Of a stretch of 64,000 nt of DNA, positions 53,257-64,000 are shown one piece after another. The stretch is from Achromobacter xylosoxidans A8 (GTDB taxonomy: Bacteria > Pseudomonadota > Gammaproteobacteria > Burkholderiales > Burkholderiaceae_B). The position numbers and the translations under genes were made by a program. The notes below the pieces were generated by a model, which worked only from the letters and a program-made list of their open reading frames with translations, had not been told where the DNA came from and did no database searches. The stretch's first letter is position 1; the number at the start of each line of letters is the position of its first letter. Location: positions 6,200,001 through 6,264,000 of the forward strand of contig NC_014640.1 in assembly GCF_000165835.1 (NCBI RefSeq), written 5' to 3'.

Positions 53257-54036
53257 TCAGTAGGTGCCTGGATAGGCGGCGCCGTCTATTAAGATATTCT
53301 GTCCGCATATATAGCCGGATTGGGCCGCACAGATGTATGCGCAAAGCGCGCCCAATTCCTCGGGCTCACCGTAGCGTCCAGCAGGATTGTTGGATCCGCG
53401 CTCCGTCCACAACTGTTCAAAACTCTTGCCGCCTGGCTCCAGCATTCCTTCTATGTGATGCCGCTGCGCATCAGTGGCGAAGACGCCCGGAAGCAGATTG
53501 TTGATGGTGACGTTGTGCCGCACCGTCTGGCGGGCCAGGCCCGCAACAAAACCCACCAGGCAGGAGCGCGCACCGTTGGAAAGCCCGAGTTCAAGCTGCG
53601 GCGTTTTGACGCTGCGCGAAACGATATTCACAATGCGGCCGAAGCGGCGTTCCATCATGCCGTCAACGACCCGCCGGATCATGTCGATCGGCCCGAGAGC
53701 CATGGCATCAAGGGCTGCATGCCAATCAGACTGGGTCCACTGGCGAAAGTCACCGGGCGGCGCCCCGTCCGCATTGTTGACCAGGATATCGGGCGCGGGG
53801 CACACCGAAAGCGCTGCCATCCGCCCTTCATCCGTGGTGATATTGGCAACCGCATAGCGGACCCGGGTTCCCGTGGCCGCCGTGATTTCATCAGCTGCCT
53901 GGGCCAGCGTGCTTTCCGTGCGCGCCGCGATGGTCACGTTGACGCCTTCGCTCGCCAACTGTTGGGCGCAGGCGCGGCCCATTCCCTTGCTGCCGCCGAA
54001 AACCAGCGCATGGCGGCCTCGAATTCCCAAATCCAT
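53257..54036 (-). CDS. Short-chain dehydrogenase/reductase-like protein with altered active site
   Basis: 259 residues with a classical SDR Rossmann core. The cofactor motif GGSKGMGRA at about 14-22 and the VNNADG segment are clear, and the serine in NIVSRSVKT is kept. At the place of the catalytic YxxxK the sequence reads LSNGARSCL, so Tyr is replaced (by Ser) and Lys by Arg. It may be a divergent reductase or a non-catalytic binding protein. It lies between the DapA-family and Bug genes, 108-130 bases from each. Confidence 0.85.
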   Translation of the reverse strand: MDLGIRGRHALVFGGSKGMGRACAQQLASEGVNVTIAARTESTLAQAADEITAATGTRVRYAVANITTDEGRMAALSVCPAPDILVNNADGAPPGDFRQWTQSDWHAALDAMALGPIDMIRRVVDGMMERRFGRIVNIVSRSVKTPQLELGLSNGARSCLVGFVAGLARQTVRHNVTINNLLPGVFATDAQRHHIEGMLEPGGKSFEQLWTERGSNNPAGRYGEPEELGALCAYICAAQSGYICGQNILIDGAAYPGTY

Positions 54037-54166
54037 AGCGTTTCCTATTGCAAAGGCGCAGCCCGAGCCATGCCATGAAATGGCCGGAAAGGCGTTCCGT
54101 CAGCAGGAAGCCGCAGGGCGGACAATCTTCCGACGCACGTCCTTTCCGGACTGGTCCAGCAACGGA

Positions 54167-55102
54167 TCACGCGGCCTTCAGCTGCAGCGAATTCCAGCCG
54201 TACTTCTTGTCGAGGCCCAGCGCCTTGACCGCGCGCAGGCCCTTGAGCAAGGGCTCCCCTTCCAGCGCGCGCAGCGGCTTGCGCAGTTCGCCTGCCGGCA
54301 GGCCCACGGCCTTCATCAGCGATTTGATGGCCACGGGATTGATGGCCGAGTACGAGTAGTGCAGCAATTGCAGATTGCGCAAATAGGACTCGCGGAAGCT
54401 GAAGCTGACCTCGGGCGACGTCCAGGGCTGGGAAATCTCGGTCAACTCTGCCGGCGCAATATTGCCGGTCATGTTGGCCGTGCCATGGCCGCCCAGGCTC
54501 ATGGTCGGCACGACCAGGCCCAGGTTGGGCGAATCGCAGCACATCACGGACACGTCGGGCGCGCCATACAGCACCTGCGCCACCTGGCCCACGCGCGTGG
54601 TGGATTCCTTGTGGACCACGTAGTTCGGGTGCTTGAAGATGCGCAGCAGCTGGTCCCAGTGCAGGTCGCTCTTGACGCGCGGCGGATTGTTGTAGATGCC
54701 CAGCGGCAGGTCGGTGGCGTCGGCGATTTCGAGGAAATAGCTTTCGATGTCCGATTCGGAGGCGCAGATGTAGGCGGGCGCGGCCAGGATGGCGCCATCG
54801 GCGCCGTTGGCCTTCGCAAAGCGCAGGTAATCCATGGTCGCCTCGGTGTTGTTGCCGGTGCAGCCATAGAAAAGCTTCATCTTGCCGGTCTTCATCTTCG
54901 CGGTTTCCACGATGATGTCCTGACGCTCTTTTTGCGACAGCATGGAAACCTCGCCCGTGGATCCCATGATGAGTACGGCGCTGGTGCCGTTGTCTTCCTG
55001 GAATTTCAGCAGCTCGCGGAAAGCTTCGTAATCGGGGCTGCCGTCCTTGTTGAACGGGGTAATCAGGGCCACGAAGGACCCGGTGATCTTCATCTTGCTC
55101 AT
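54167..55102 (-). CDS. DapA-family dihydrodipicolinate synthase-like lyase
   Basis: 311 residues. GSTGEVSML corresponds to the GTTGE active-site motif, Y137 is in IYNNPP, and the Schiff-base lysine is K165 in VHKEST. It is closer to true DapA in motif than the other family member at 7487-8368 but is longer by a C-terminal tail. It could be dihydrodipicolinate synthase or a related aldolase. It follows a MetC-like gene by 40 bases on the same strand, which points to an accessory catabolic role rather than lysine synthesis. Confidence 0.87.
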   Translation of the reverse strand: MSKMKITGSFVALITPFNKDGSPDYEAFRELLKFQEDNGTSAVLIMGSTGEVSMLSQKERQDIIVETAKMKTGKMKLFYGCTGNNTEATMDYLRFAKANGADGAILAAPAYICASESDIESYFLEIADATDLPLGIYNNPPRVKSDLHWDQLLRIFKHPNYVVHKESTTRVGQVAQVLYGAPDVSVMCCDSPNLGLVVPTMSLGGHGTANMTGNIAPAELTEISQPWTSPEVSFSFRESYLRNLQLLHYSYSAINPVAIKSLMKAVGLPAGELRKPLRALEGEPLLKGLRAVKALGLDKKYGWNSLQLKAA

Positions 55103-55142
55103 GTATATCTCCAATAATGGCCGAGTCAAAAATGGGTGAGGC

Positions 55143-56363
55143 TCAAGCCGAGCGGGCGACTTCGTTCCGATTATCTTGCTGCTGCGCCTCCTGGCAGGAA
55201 ACCATCGCAGCCAAACCCTGTTTCAGGTCGGCGATCAGGTCTTCCGGGTCTTCCAGCCCCACATGCATGCGTACAGCCTTGCCCTTGTGAGGCCAGCGAT
55301 CGCCGTGGTGCTTACCCGGACTGAACGGTATGGCCAGGCTCTCATATCCACCCCAGGACACGCCGATTCCGAAATGATGCAGCGTATCGACAAAGGCGGT
55401 CACTGATTCGTCATCGCTTGCGCGCAGGACCACTGTGAATAGGCCGCTCGCCCCTTTGAAATCACGCTTCCAGATGGCGTGACCCGGATGCGACGGCAGC
55501 GCTGGATGCACCACGGCCTCGACCTCGGCCTGCTGCTCCAGCCATTGGGCCACGCGGATTCCCGACGCCATATGCTTTTGCAGCCGCACGCCCAAGGTGC
55601 GCAGCCCGCGCAGCGCCAGAAAGATATCGTCGGGACTGGCCGTCTGGCCCATTTCCTGCGTCGTCTCCTTGACCTTGGGCCAGGTGGCCTGGTTGCAGGT
55701 CACCACGCCTAGCATGGCATCCGAATGGCCCACGATGTACTTGGTCGCGGCGTGGATGGACACATCGACGCCATGCTCGAAGGCCTTGAAGAACAAGGGC
55801 GTGGCCCAGGTATTGTCCATGACGACGAAGGCGCCGTGCGCATGCGCGACTGCCGCGATGGCAGGAATGTCCTGGATTTCGAGTGTTTCGGAACCCGGTG
55901 ATTCGACAAATACGACACGCGTATTGGGCCGCATGAGCGATTCAATGCTCTTGCCGCAAGCAGGGTCGTAGACCTGTACGTCGACCCCGAAACGGCTAAG
56001 CACGCGATCGAGGAAAGAGCGGGTCGGGGAATAGGCGCTATACGACACCAGGATATGGTCACCGGCCTTGAGCAATGCGGTGAGCGCCGTGGCAATGGCC
56101 GCCAGGCCCGAGGGAAAGACCAAGGAGCGGTGGCCGCCTTCCAGGGCGGCCATGGCCTCCTCGAACGCGTGGGTAGTGGCGGTTCCATAGCGGCCATAGG
56201 TGGTGGCGCCCGGCTCTTGCGCGGCGCGAGCGCGCTTCATGCCTTCCCATTCCGCCATGCTCCCCGCGAGTATCGTCGATGCCCTGCAGATGGGGGTATT
56301 CACCAGGCCACCAAAACGTTCCGGATGCCGGCCTGCGCTGACGAGTTGAGTGCTTTCCCTCAT
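55143..56363 (-). CDS. metC: Cystathionine beta-lyase-family PLP enzyme (MetC-like)
   Basis: 406 residues of the Cys/Met-metabolism PLP family. It has TTYGRYGTAT near residue 54, FPSGLAAIATAL near 85, DNTWATPLFFK near 184 and the PLP lysine K208 in ATKYIVGHSD. MetC-type enzymes eliminate at the beta carbon of cystathionine or cysteine conjugates, giving pyruvate, ammonia and a thiol. ATG 56363 has GGAG ten bases upstream. The neighbour DapA-family enzyme could use the pyruvate. The regulator is probably the LysR gene upstream on the same strand. Confidence 0.88.
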   Translation of the reverse strand: MRESTQLVSAGRHPERFGGLVNTPICRASTILAGSMAEWEGMKRARAAQEPGATTYGRYGTATTHAFEEAMAALEGGHRSLVFPSGLAAIATALTALLKAGDHILVSYSAYSPTRSFLDRVLSRFGVDVQVYDPACGKSIESLMRPNTRVVFVESPGSETLEIQDIPAIAAVAHAHGAFVVMDNTWATPLFFKAFEHGVDVSIHAATKYIVGHSDAMLGVVTCNQATWPKVKETTQEMGQTASPDDIFLALRGLRTLGVRLQKHMASGIRVAQWLEQQAEVEAVVHPALPSHPGHAIWKRDFKGASGLFTVVLRASDDESVTAFVDTLHHFGIGVSWGGYESLAIPFSPGKHHGDRWPHKGKAVRMHVGLEDPEDLIADLKQGLAAMVSCQEAQQQDNRNEVARSA

Positions 56364-56577
56364 GAACTTCAATCTCCGTGGATGCACGGCCAGCGCTTCC
56401 ACGGGAAGTCGGTGACCACTGATGACGTGATCAAGTCTATGAGGATAGTGGGTGAAAACTCTTCGATTTTTTACCCCTTTCGGAGGCAAAAAGAGAAAAA
56501 TAATCACCGCCGAATCCTGACAATCTGACGCGGGCGGGCCGGCTATGCCGGGTCAGGCCCGGCACGGATGAAAGGCC

Positions 56578-57537
56578 TCAGCTTCGGACAGCGGAGCGCG
56601 TGCGTTTCGGCCTGCTTGCGTTGAGGGAGCTCCACCGGCCCGCGCGCTCTTCGATGGTGGTGGGAAAAATCTCCAGGCAAAGCTTGTGCAGCGTACGGAC
56701 AAACGGATTCGATTTCAGGAACATGGCTTCGCCGAAATAGATGGGAATCCTCGGCGCGTTGGGAAGCGCGATGCAGTTCAGGCGCCGATCCGACTCGTCG
56801 ATGCACCAGGTGGGCAGCAATGCGAAGCCCAGCCCTTCATCGACGCAACGCTTGACGCTCATGCTGGTCGAGGTAGACACCGCGACCTTGGGCTGCTCGT
56901 TGCCGACCGACAAATAGTCCAGTGCAATATTGCGGAGCATCTGGCCGGGTTCATATGTCACCAGCGGCCGCCCAAGCGCCCATTCCGGAACCGCCTTTTC
57001 ATCGGCTGGCGCGGGCCAGTTCGACGGGAACGCCAGCGCCGGTTGATAGTGGCAGATAACGCGTTGCGGAATCACGGTATCGCCAAAATAGCGCTCGCTC
57101 AAACAGACATCCAGCGAGCCGTTGCGTATCAGTTCCGGCAGCGAGACGTCCTTTTCGTAGCCAACAATCTCGACGTTGGGATACATCCGCCGAAACTTCG
57201 TCAGCACCGGCGGCAGCAGGTAGTAGAAGATCGCGTGCGGCATCCCGATACGGATGACTGGCCGCTCCTTATCGATCAGGCTGCCCAGGCGCGTCAGCAT
57301 GACATCGAATTCCGGCGCCAGCAGCCGGTAAAGGCTGGTGCCGCGCGGCGTGAGCTTGATCGACTTGGCGCCGCGCCCAGCGATCACCAGCTTCTCGCCG
57401 ACGCGCTGCTCGAGGCGCCGGATGTGATTGGCCACCGACTGGTAGGTGATGTTCAGCCGGCGCGCCGCGGCGGAATAGGTCCCCTCCTGTGCGACGAGGA
57501 AAAAAGTCTGCGTGAGAGTAAGGTCCACCTCTTGCAT
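56578..57537 (-). CDS. LysR-family transcriptional regulator
   Basis: 319 residues. The HTH reads LTLTQTFFLVAQEGTYSAAARRLNITYQSVANHI in its two helices (about 5-40), followed by a LysR effector domain with the family fold up to about 300 and a basic tail. It resembles CysB/Cbl-like regulators only in size. It precedes the MetC-like operon on the same strand by 214 bases and diverges from an Lrp gene. ATG 57537 is chosen over an upstream in-frame codon at 57561. Confidence 0.87.
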   Translation of the reverse strand: MQEVDLTLTQTFFLVAQEGTYSAAARRLNITYQSVANHIRRLEQRVGEKLVIAGRGAKSIKLTPRGTSLYRLLAPEFDVMLTRLGSLIDKERPVIRIGMPHAIFYYLLPPVLTKFRRMYPNVEIVGYEKDVSLPELIRNGSLDVCLSERYFGDTVIPQRVICHYQPALAFPSNWPAPADEKAVPEWALGRPLVTYEPGQMLRNIALDYLSVGNEQPKVAVSTSTSMSVKRCVDEGLGFALLPTWCIDESDRRLNCIALPNAPRIPIYFGEAMFLKSNPFVRTLHKLCLEIFPTTIEERAGRWSSLNASRPKRTRSAVRS

Positions 57538-57717
57538 CGCGCCTCCGGCTTGCCGGCTCAAATATAAAATTTCTTGTAGGTTTGGCTCGATGAATTGTAT
57601 CGCCCCGAGGTGAGACCGCCTATAACATCGACCTCAGGTTTGGCCTCCGAACCGCGCAGCAGCACCGGCATCCTGGATATGTTCGCCGCGCAAAAGGGAG
57701 GGTAAGTTGAGTGAGCC

Positions 57718-58176
57718 ATGGACAAGAAAGATCGGTGCATCCTCGCGTTGCTTCAGACAGATGCGCGCCTCTCGAACAATGAAATCGCGGAACAGGTCCA
57801 CCTGTCACCGACCGCGTGCTGGAAGCGGATTCAGCACTTGCAGGCGTCCGGCCTGATTCGCCGCCAGGTTTGCCTGCTGGACAACAACAAGGCGGGGCTG
57901 GGCGTGACGGTGTTCGTCTCGATAAAGACGAATCGCCATGACCTCAATTGGCTTGAAAAATTCTCGCTCGGCGTCAAGGATATGCCCGAGGTCATGGAGT
58001 TCTATCGGATGACCGGCGACACCGACTACCTTCTCAAGGTGGTGGTGCCCGATATCGCGGGGTTCGACTTCGTCTACAAGAAGCTCATCCAGGTCGCTGA
58101 ACTGTTTGACGTCAGTTCGAGTTTTGCCATGGAGGAACTCAAGTACACCACGGCGTTGCCGCTAGACCATCTTTGA
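57718..58176 (+). CDS. Lrp/AsnC-family transcriptional regulator
   Basis: 152 residues, standard Lrp length. The HTH is at about 3-55 (ARLSNNEIAEQVHLSPTACWKRIQHL over two helices) and the RAM effector domain at about 65-150 with the GDTDYLLKV motif typical of amino-acid-binding members. It diverges from the LysR gene across 180 bases. With a MetC-like enzyme near by it may sense a sulfur amino acid. It ends 71 bases from tRNA-Gly on the opposite strand. Confidence 0.9.
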   Translation: MDKKDRCILALLQTDARLSNNEIAEQVHLSPTACWKRIQHLQASGLIRRQVCLLDNNKAGLGVTVFVSIKTNRHDLNWLEKFSLGVKDMPEVMEFYRMTGDTDYLLKVVVPDIAGFDFVYKKLIQVAELFDVSSSFAMEELKYTTALPLDHL

Positions 58177-58247
58177 TTCGCAAGCGCGGCAAGCCCCTGC
58201 CCTAGGGATTGGCATCCCAAAGCGACGGGTTGGATGTGGGGCGTAAT

Positions 58248-58321
58248 TGGAGCGGGTGATGGGAATCGAACCCACGCTTGAGGCTTGGGAAGCCGCCGTT
58301 CTACCATTGAACTACACCCGC
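58248..58321 (-). tRNA. tRNA-Gly (CCC), CCA encoded
   Basis: Read on the minus strand it begins GCGGGTG and ends CACCCGCTCCA. The loop TTCCCAA gives anticodon CCC, and the T loop is TTCGATT. It aligns closely with E. coli glyU, another CCC tRNA of 74 bases. The anticodon stem GCGGC/GCCTC has one C-U mismatch at the second pair. Confidence 0.88.
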
Positions 58322-58364
58322 TCGGGTGTCGTGCCCTCGGCGCAAAGCCGAAGCAGAGGCGGCG

Positions 58365-58370
58365 ATTATA
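58365..58370 (-). promoter_or_regulatory. TATAAT -10 of the tRNA-Gly gene
   Basis: A perfect TATAAT on the minus strand lies 43 bases before the tRNA 5' end. There is no clear -35. The leader holds a small hairpin (TCGGC/GCCGA with loop GCAAA). Confidence 0.5.
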
Positions 58371-58493
58371 GCGCGCCTTTTCTCGTGGCCGGATGCCTGC
58401 CGCCGCCGTACTCCGACGGGCCTCGGCCTACGCGGATTAAATATGTCCCCAATTTAGTGCATCTGGGCGACAGCGGCGCGCCGGACCTGCCAC

Positions 58494-58499
58494 TACAAT
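58494..58499 (+). promoter_or_regulatory. Candidate -10 (TACAAT) immediately before trmB
   Basis: TACAAT ends seven bases before the ATG at 58507, so transcription from it would begin at or next to the start codon. No ribosome binding sequence is seen between them. The upstream GCGACA at 58468-58473 is a poor -35 with a long spacer. Confidence 0.4.
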
Positions 58500-58506
58500 C
58501 CGGGCT

Positions 58507-60269
<1,763 letters not shown>

Positions 60270-60283
60270 CTGAGGAGACCTGC

Positions 60284-60484
60284 ATGCACATCACCCTGAA
60301 CGGAGACGCACGGGAGTTCCCGCTGGACACGACCGTGAACGAACTGCTGGAGGCCCTGGGCTATGCCGGCAAGCGCGTGGCGGTGGAACGCAACGGCGAA
60401 ATCGTGCCCAAGAGCCAACATGAGCAGACCGCGTTGACGGACGGCGACCAGATCGAGATCGTCGTGGCCGTGGGCGGCGGCTGA
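60284..60484 (+). CDS. thiS: Sulfur carrier protein ThiS
   Basis: 66 residues, ubiquitin-like beta-grasp fold, ending in the Gly-Gly needed for thiocarboxylation (AVGGG with one extra Gly). It provides sulfur for the thiazole ring of thiamine with ThiF/ThiG. GAGGAG precedes the start. Usually thiG follows directly; here a stem-loop follows and no thiG is found in the next 280 bases, so thiS is separated from its partner. Confidence 0.9.
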   Translation: MHITLNGDAREFPLDTTVNELLEALGYAGKRVAVERNGEIVPKSQHEQTALTDGDQIEIVVAVGGG

Positions 60485-60513
60485 CGCCAGCGCCGCACTG
60501 AAAAGCTGTACAG

Positions 60514-60542
60514 ACAAGGGCCGCTGCGATAGCGGCCCTTGT
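60514..60542. terminator. Strong stem-loop after thiS
   Basis: ACAAGGGCCGCT and AGCGGCCCTTGT (12 base pairs) flank the loop GCGAT, 29 bases after the thiS stop. No T-run follows, so termination may be factor-assisted or the hairpin may protect the 3' end. The rest of the 281-base gap up to 60765 shows no gene. Confidence 0.65.
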
Positions 60543-60765
60543 CGCATGAAGCCGCGCGCCGGATGCGGTTTAGACCCGCCGCGGTGCGTTCCCTGCAAAC
60601 TGACCAGCATTCTTGCGTAGTCTGCCAACAGGCTAGCAACCTGTTACACGTTAACCCCTCGTCGCGCGGGGAATGTGCGAGTCATAATCGTTCCTGCTGG
60701 TTTCGTACTCTTGTCTTGCAGTTGTTCTAGCGTTGCACATCGCCCTCATGGGCAGAGGAGGCATC

Positions 60766-61083
60766 ATGAACACCGCAGTCATCATCAACCTGATCATCCA
60801 GCTTGTCGCCGGCGCTGCCGGGGGCAATGGCTTGGGAAAGATGCTCCAGCAGTTCAATCTGGGTCCATTGGGCAACACCATCGCGGGCGCCATCGGCGGC
60901 CTGGCGGGCGGTTCCTGGCTAGCCCCGATGATCACCGCGGGAGCCGACGCGGTTGCAGCGAGCAATACGGGACTGGATCTTTCCGCGATCGCCAGCAGCG
61001 TGGTCGGCGGCGGCGTGGGTGGCGCCGTGCTGACCTTGATCGCCGGCATCGTGCGCAAAATGTTCATGGGCCAAAAGCCCTGA
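60766..61083 (+). CDS. Small glycine-rich membrane protein of unknown function
   Basis: 105 residues with two or three hydrophobic segments and many Gly-Gly pairs (GAAGGNGLG, GAIGGLAGG, VVGGGVGG). AGGAGG precedes ATG 60766. It lies 42 bases before the kbp-like gene on the same strand, so they may be co-expressed. I recognise no named family with certainty. Confidence 0.7.
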   Translation: MNTAVIINLIIQLVAGAAGGNGLGKMLQQFNLGPLGNTIAGAIGGLAGGSWLAPMITAGADAVAASNTGLDLSAIASSVVGGGVGGAVLTLIAGIVRKMFMGQKP

Positions 61084-61125
61084 AGGCACTGGTTTTCTCA
61101 CCGCAACATAGATAAAGGAAACACT

Positions 61126-61572
61126 ATGGGTCTGCTCAATTTCATCAAGGACGTTGGAGAAAAGCTCTTCGGCGCCAGCGAGGCCAAGGCCGCGACGGCG
61201 GACGAATTGAAGAAAGAGCTGGATAAGCACGGCCTGAATGCCGACGGCTTGCAGATCTCGGTCGATGGCGACAAGGTCACGGTGGCGGGCGAGGCCCTCA
61301 GCACGGAAGCGGCAGAGAAGATCACTCTGGCGCTGGGCAACACCGTGGGCGTGGCCCAGGTGGACAACCAACTGAAGGTGAAACAGGCCGCGCCGGAAGC
61401 CAAGATGTACACGGTGCAGAAGGGCGACAACCTGTGGAAGATTGCCGAAGCGCAGTATGGCAAGGGCCAGGGCGCCAAGAACAACCTGATCTTCGAAGCC
61501 AACAAGCCCATGCTGACCAGCCCCGACAAGATCTACCCGGGCCAGGTGCTGCGCATCCCGCCCCTGTCCTGA
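61126..61572 (+). CDS. kbp: BON-LysM potassium-binding protein (Kbp/YgaU-like)
   Basis: 148 residues, nearly the E. coli Kbp length (149) with the same beginning (a G-L-x-N-F motif and an EKLFGA stretch) and the same ending PGQVLRIP. A BON domain at about 22-88 is followed by LysM at about 97-146 (YTVQKGDNLWKIAEAQYG). Kbp is a cytosolic K+ sensor binding protein. It has no signal peptide. A strong terminator follows. Confidence 0.92.
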   Translation: MGLLNFIKDVGEKLFGASEAKAATADELKKELDKHGLNADGLQISVDGDKVTVAGEALSTEAAEKITLALGNTVGVAQVDNQLKVKQAAPEAKMYTVQKGDNLWKIAEAQYGKGQGAKNNLIFEANKPMLTSPDKIYPGQVLRIPPLS

Positions 61573-61660
61573 TCACTGACGGAAATCGGACAAGCTGGAA
61601 AGCACCCATGCGCTTTCCGGCTTGCATCGCGGCAGGCGCCCCCTGCTAGCCGCGATTACT

Positions 61661-61690
61661 TGGCCAGACGCAATGTCTGGCCATTTTTTT
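61661..61690 (+). terminator. Rho-independent terminator after kbp
   Basis: TGGCCAGAC and GTCTGGCCA (nine base pairs) with loop GCAAT are followed by seven T residues (61684-61690). This is the clearest intrinsic terminator in the window. Confidence 0.9.
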
Positions 61691-61724
61691 GTCTTTTCCC
61701 GCCGGGCCGCCCCGGGGAAAAAGC

Positions 61725-61770
61725 GCCCCCTTGGGGGGCAGCAAGCGAGCGAAGCGAGTGCGGCGGGGGG
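61725..61770. repeat. GC-rich intergenic palindromic element
   Basis: GCCCCC-TT-GGGGGGC (61725-61739) is followed by the tandem-like AGCGAGCGAAGCGAG and a G-run to 61770. This composition resembles dispersed intergenic repeats I associate with Bordetella and Achromobacter genomes. I see only this copy in the window. It lies between kbp and ffh, which are convergent. Confidence 0.45.
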
Positions 61771-61806
61771 CACAGCAAGCGCACGCCGTGCGCGCGCCGT
61801 GGGGCA

Positions 61807-63210
<1,404 letters not shown>

Positions 63211-63316
63211 GAGAGGCGTTTCCGCTTAAACTAGTTGATTGAACGGTGGCCGCAGGCGCGGATTCTGCGCTTTCGGGCGGCATGCGCCCCAAGGCCCCAT
63301 CCAGACAACGGTTTCT

Positions 63317-64000
63317 ATGTCACTAGGCATTGTATTTCACACGGCGGCTGCCTTGGCGTACGCAGTGCTGGGAGGGTCGCTTTGGATCCGCCTGGCCCGC
63401 GGCGGCGGCGTGGAACAGACCGGCAAGATCGCCCGCCTGTGCCTGCTGGGAGCCCTGGTTCTGCATGGAATCGGGCTGCAACAATCGATGTTGGGAGCCC
63501 AGCATCTGTTCATAGGCTGGGCGCTGGCCCTGTCCGCGGCCATCTGGCTGGGCATGGTCGTGTTCTGGCTGGAAAGCCTGCTGGTGCGCATAGACGGCCT
63601 GCAATTGCTGCTGCTGCCCGCCGCCACCCTTGCCAGCGGCCTGGCCGCGCTCTTCCCGCAGGGGCAGTTCGTGCCCCATGCCAATGACGCCTGGCTGCGC
63701 GTCCACCTGCTGATCGCGCTGGCGGCCTACGGCCTGATCACCATCGCCGCGCTGCACGCCATGATGATGGCGCTGCTGGACCGCCACCTGCATCGCCCGC
63801 TGGAAGCTCCCGCCGAACGCAGCATCGTCGGCCGAGTGCTGGATTCCCAGCCGCCGCTGCTAGTGCAGGAACAGCTGCTGTTCCGCATCATCTGGATCGG
63901 CTTCGTCGTACTGACGCTGGCCGTGGGCACCGGTTCGGTGGCTTCCATGAAGCTGACGGGCAAGATCCTGCCGTTCGACCACAAGACCGTCTTCACCCTG
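63317..64000 (+). CDS. Cytochrome c assembly-type membrane protein (CcsA/YpjD-like), partial
   Basis: The frame opens at ATG 63317 and is still open at the right edge: 228 residues are visible. It has at least six hydrophobic segments, spaced as in CcsA/YpjD/HemX proteins, which have about eight. The part seen lacks the tryptophan-rich WWD haem loop, which would lie further downstream if present. It diverges from ffh across 106 bases. Confidence 0.8.
   Translation, partial: MSLGIVFHTAAALAYAVLGGSLWIRLARGGGVEQTGKIARLCLLGALVLHGIGLQQSMLGAQHLFIGWALALSAAIWLGMVVFWLESLLVRIDGLQLLLLPAATLASGLAALFPQGQFVPHANDAWLRVHLLIALAAYGLITIAALHAMMMALLDRHLHRPLEAPAERSIVGRVLDSQPPLLVQEQLLFRIIWIGFVVLTLAVGTGSVASMKLTGKILPFDHKTVFTL

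Overview
The window is GC-rich, tightly packed bacterial chromosome, about 90% coding, with no intergenic gap above 300 bases. Its gene style points to a betaproteobacterium of the Alcaligenaceae, most likely Achromobacter or Bordetella. The reasons are seven orphan Bug-type periplasmic binding proteins, many LysR/GntR/AraC/MocR regulators next to small catabolic operons, and a housekeeping block (trmB, ffh, cytochrome c assembly gene) at the right end. I see no transposase, integrase, prophage gene, CRISPR array or rRNA.

Layout. 1-6.5 kb: end of an unidentified gene, a BenE-family transporter, then a PLP-enzyme block (serine hydroxymethyltransferase, MocR regulator, phosphoserine aminotransferase, LysR). 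6.5-10.9 kb: Bug protein translationally coupled to a DapA-family aldolase/lyase, a cupin, a second Bug and a GntR/FCD regulator. 10.9-12.7 kb: compact yggS operon. 12.8-15 kb: AraC regulator divergent from an AhpD-like protein and a redoxin. 15-19.9 kb: phosphatidylserine decarboxylase, a PtsJ-like MocR regulator, an Arg/Lys/Orn decarboxylase and tRNA-Cys. The promoters of both decarboxylases carry the same long inverted repeat. 19.9-25.9 kb: LysR, an M24-fold hydrolase without metal ligands, an ABC importer, an Asp/Glu-racemase-type enzyme and an Lrp regulator. 25.9-27.8 kb: LytS/LytTR two-component pair.

27.9-38 kb: gamma-glutamyltransferase with a Bug, LysR, a CACHE-GGDEF cyclase, then Bug, FAH-family hydrolase, aromatic aminotransferase and an exported M20 amidohydrolase. 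38-43.4 kb: five-gene acyl-CoA operon (Bug, class III CoA-transferase, two acyl-CoA dehydrogenases, enoyl-CoA hydratase). 43.4-46.4 kb: Bug and alpha/beta hydrolase divergent from an AraC regulator. 46.5-48.1 kb: a membrane protein and a GNAT-Rnk fusion. 48.2-52 kb: D-amino acid dehydrogenase divergent from a BisC-like molybdoenzyme. 52-58.2 kb: Bug, unusual SDR, DapA-family protein, MetC-like enzyme, LysR and Lrp. 58.2-64 kb: tRNA-Gly(CCC), trmB, pip, thiS, a small membrane protein, kbp, ffh and a partial cytochrome c assembly gene.

How it works together. Most of the window is a mosaic of scavenging modules: a periplasmic receptor or ABC importer, two to five catabolic enzymes and a local regulator. 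The most distinctive signal is a shared TTTGTCCT-N22-AGGACAA inverted repeat. It straddles the putative -10 regions of a phosphatidylserine decarboxylase gene and an amino-acid decarboxylase gene, and the MocR regulator gene lies between the two.
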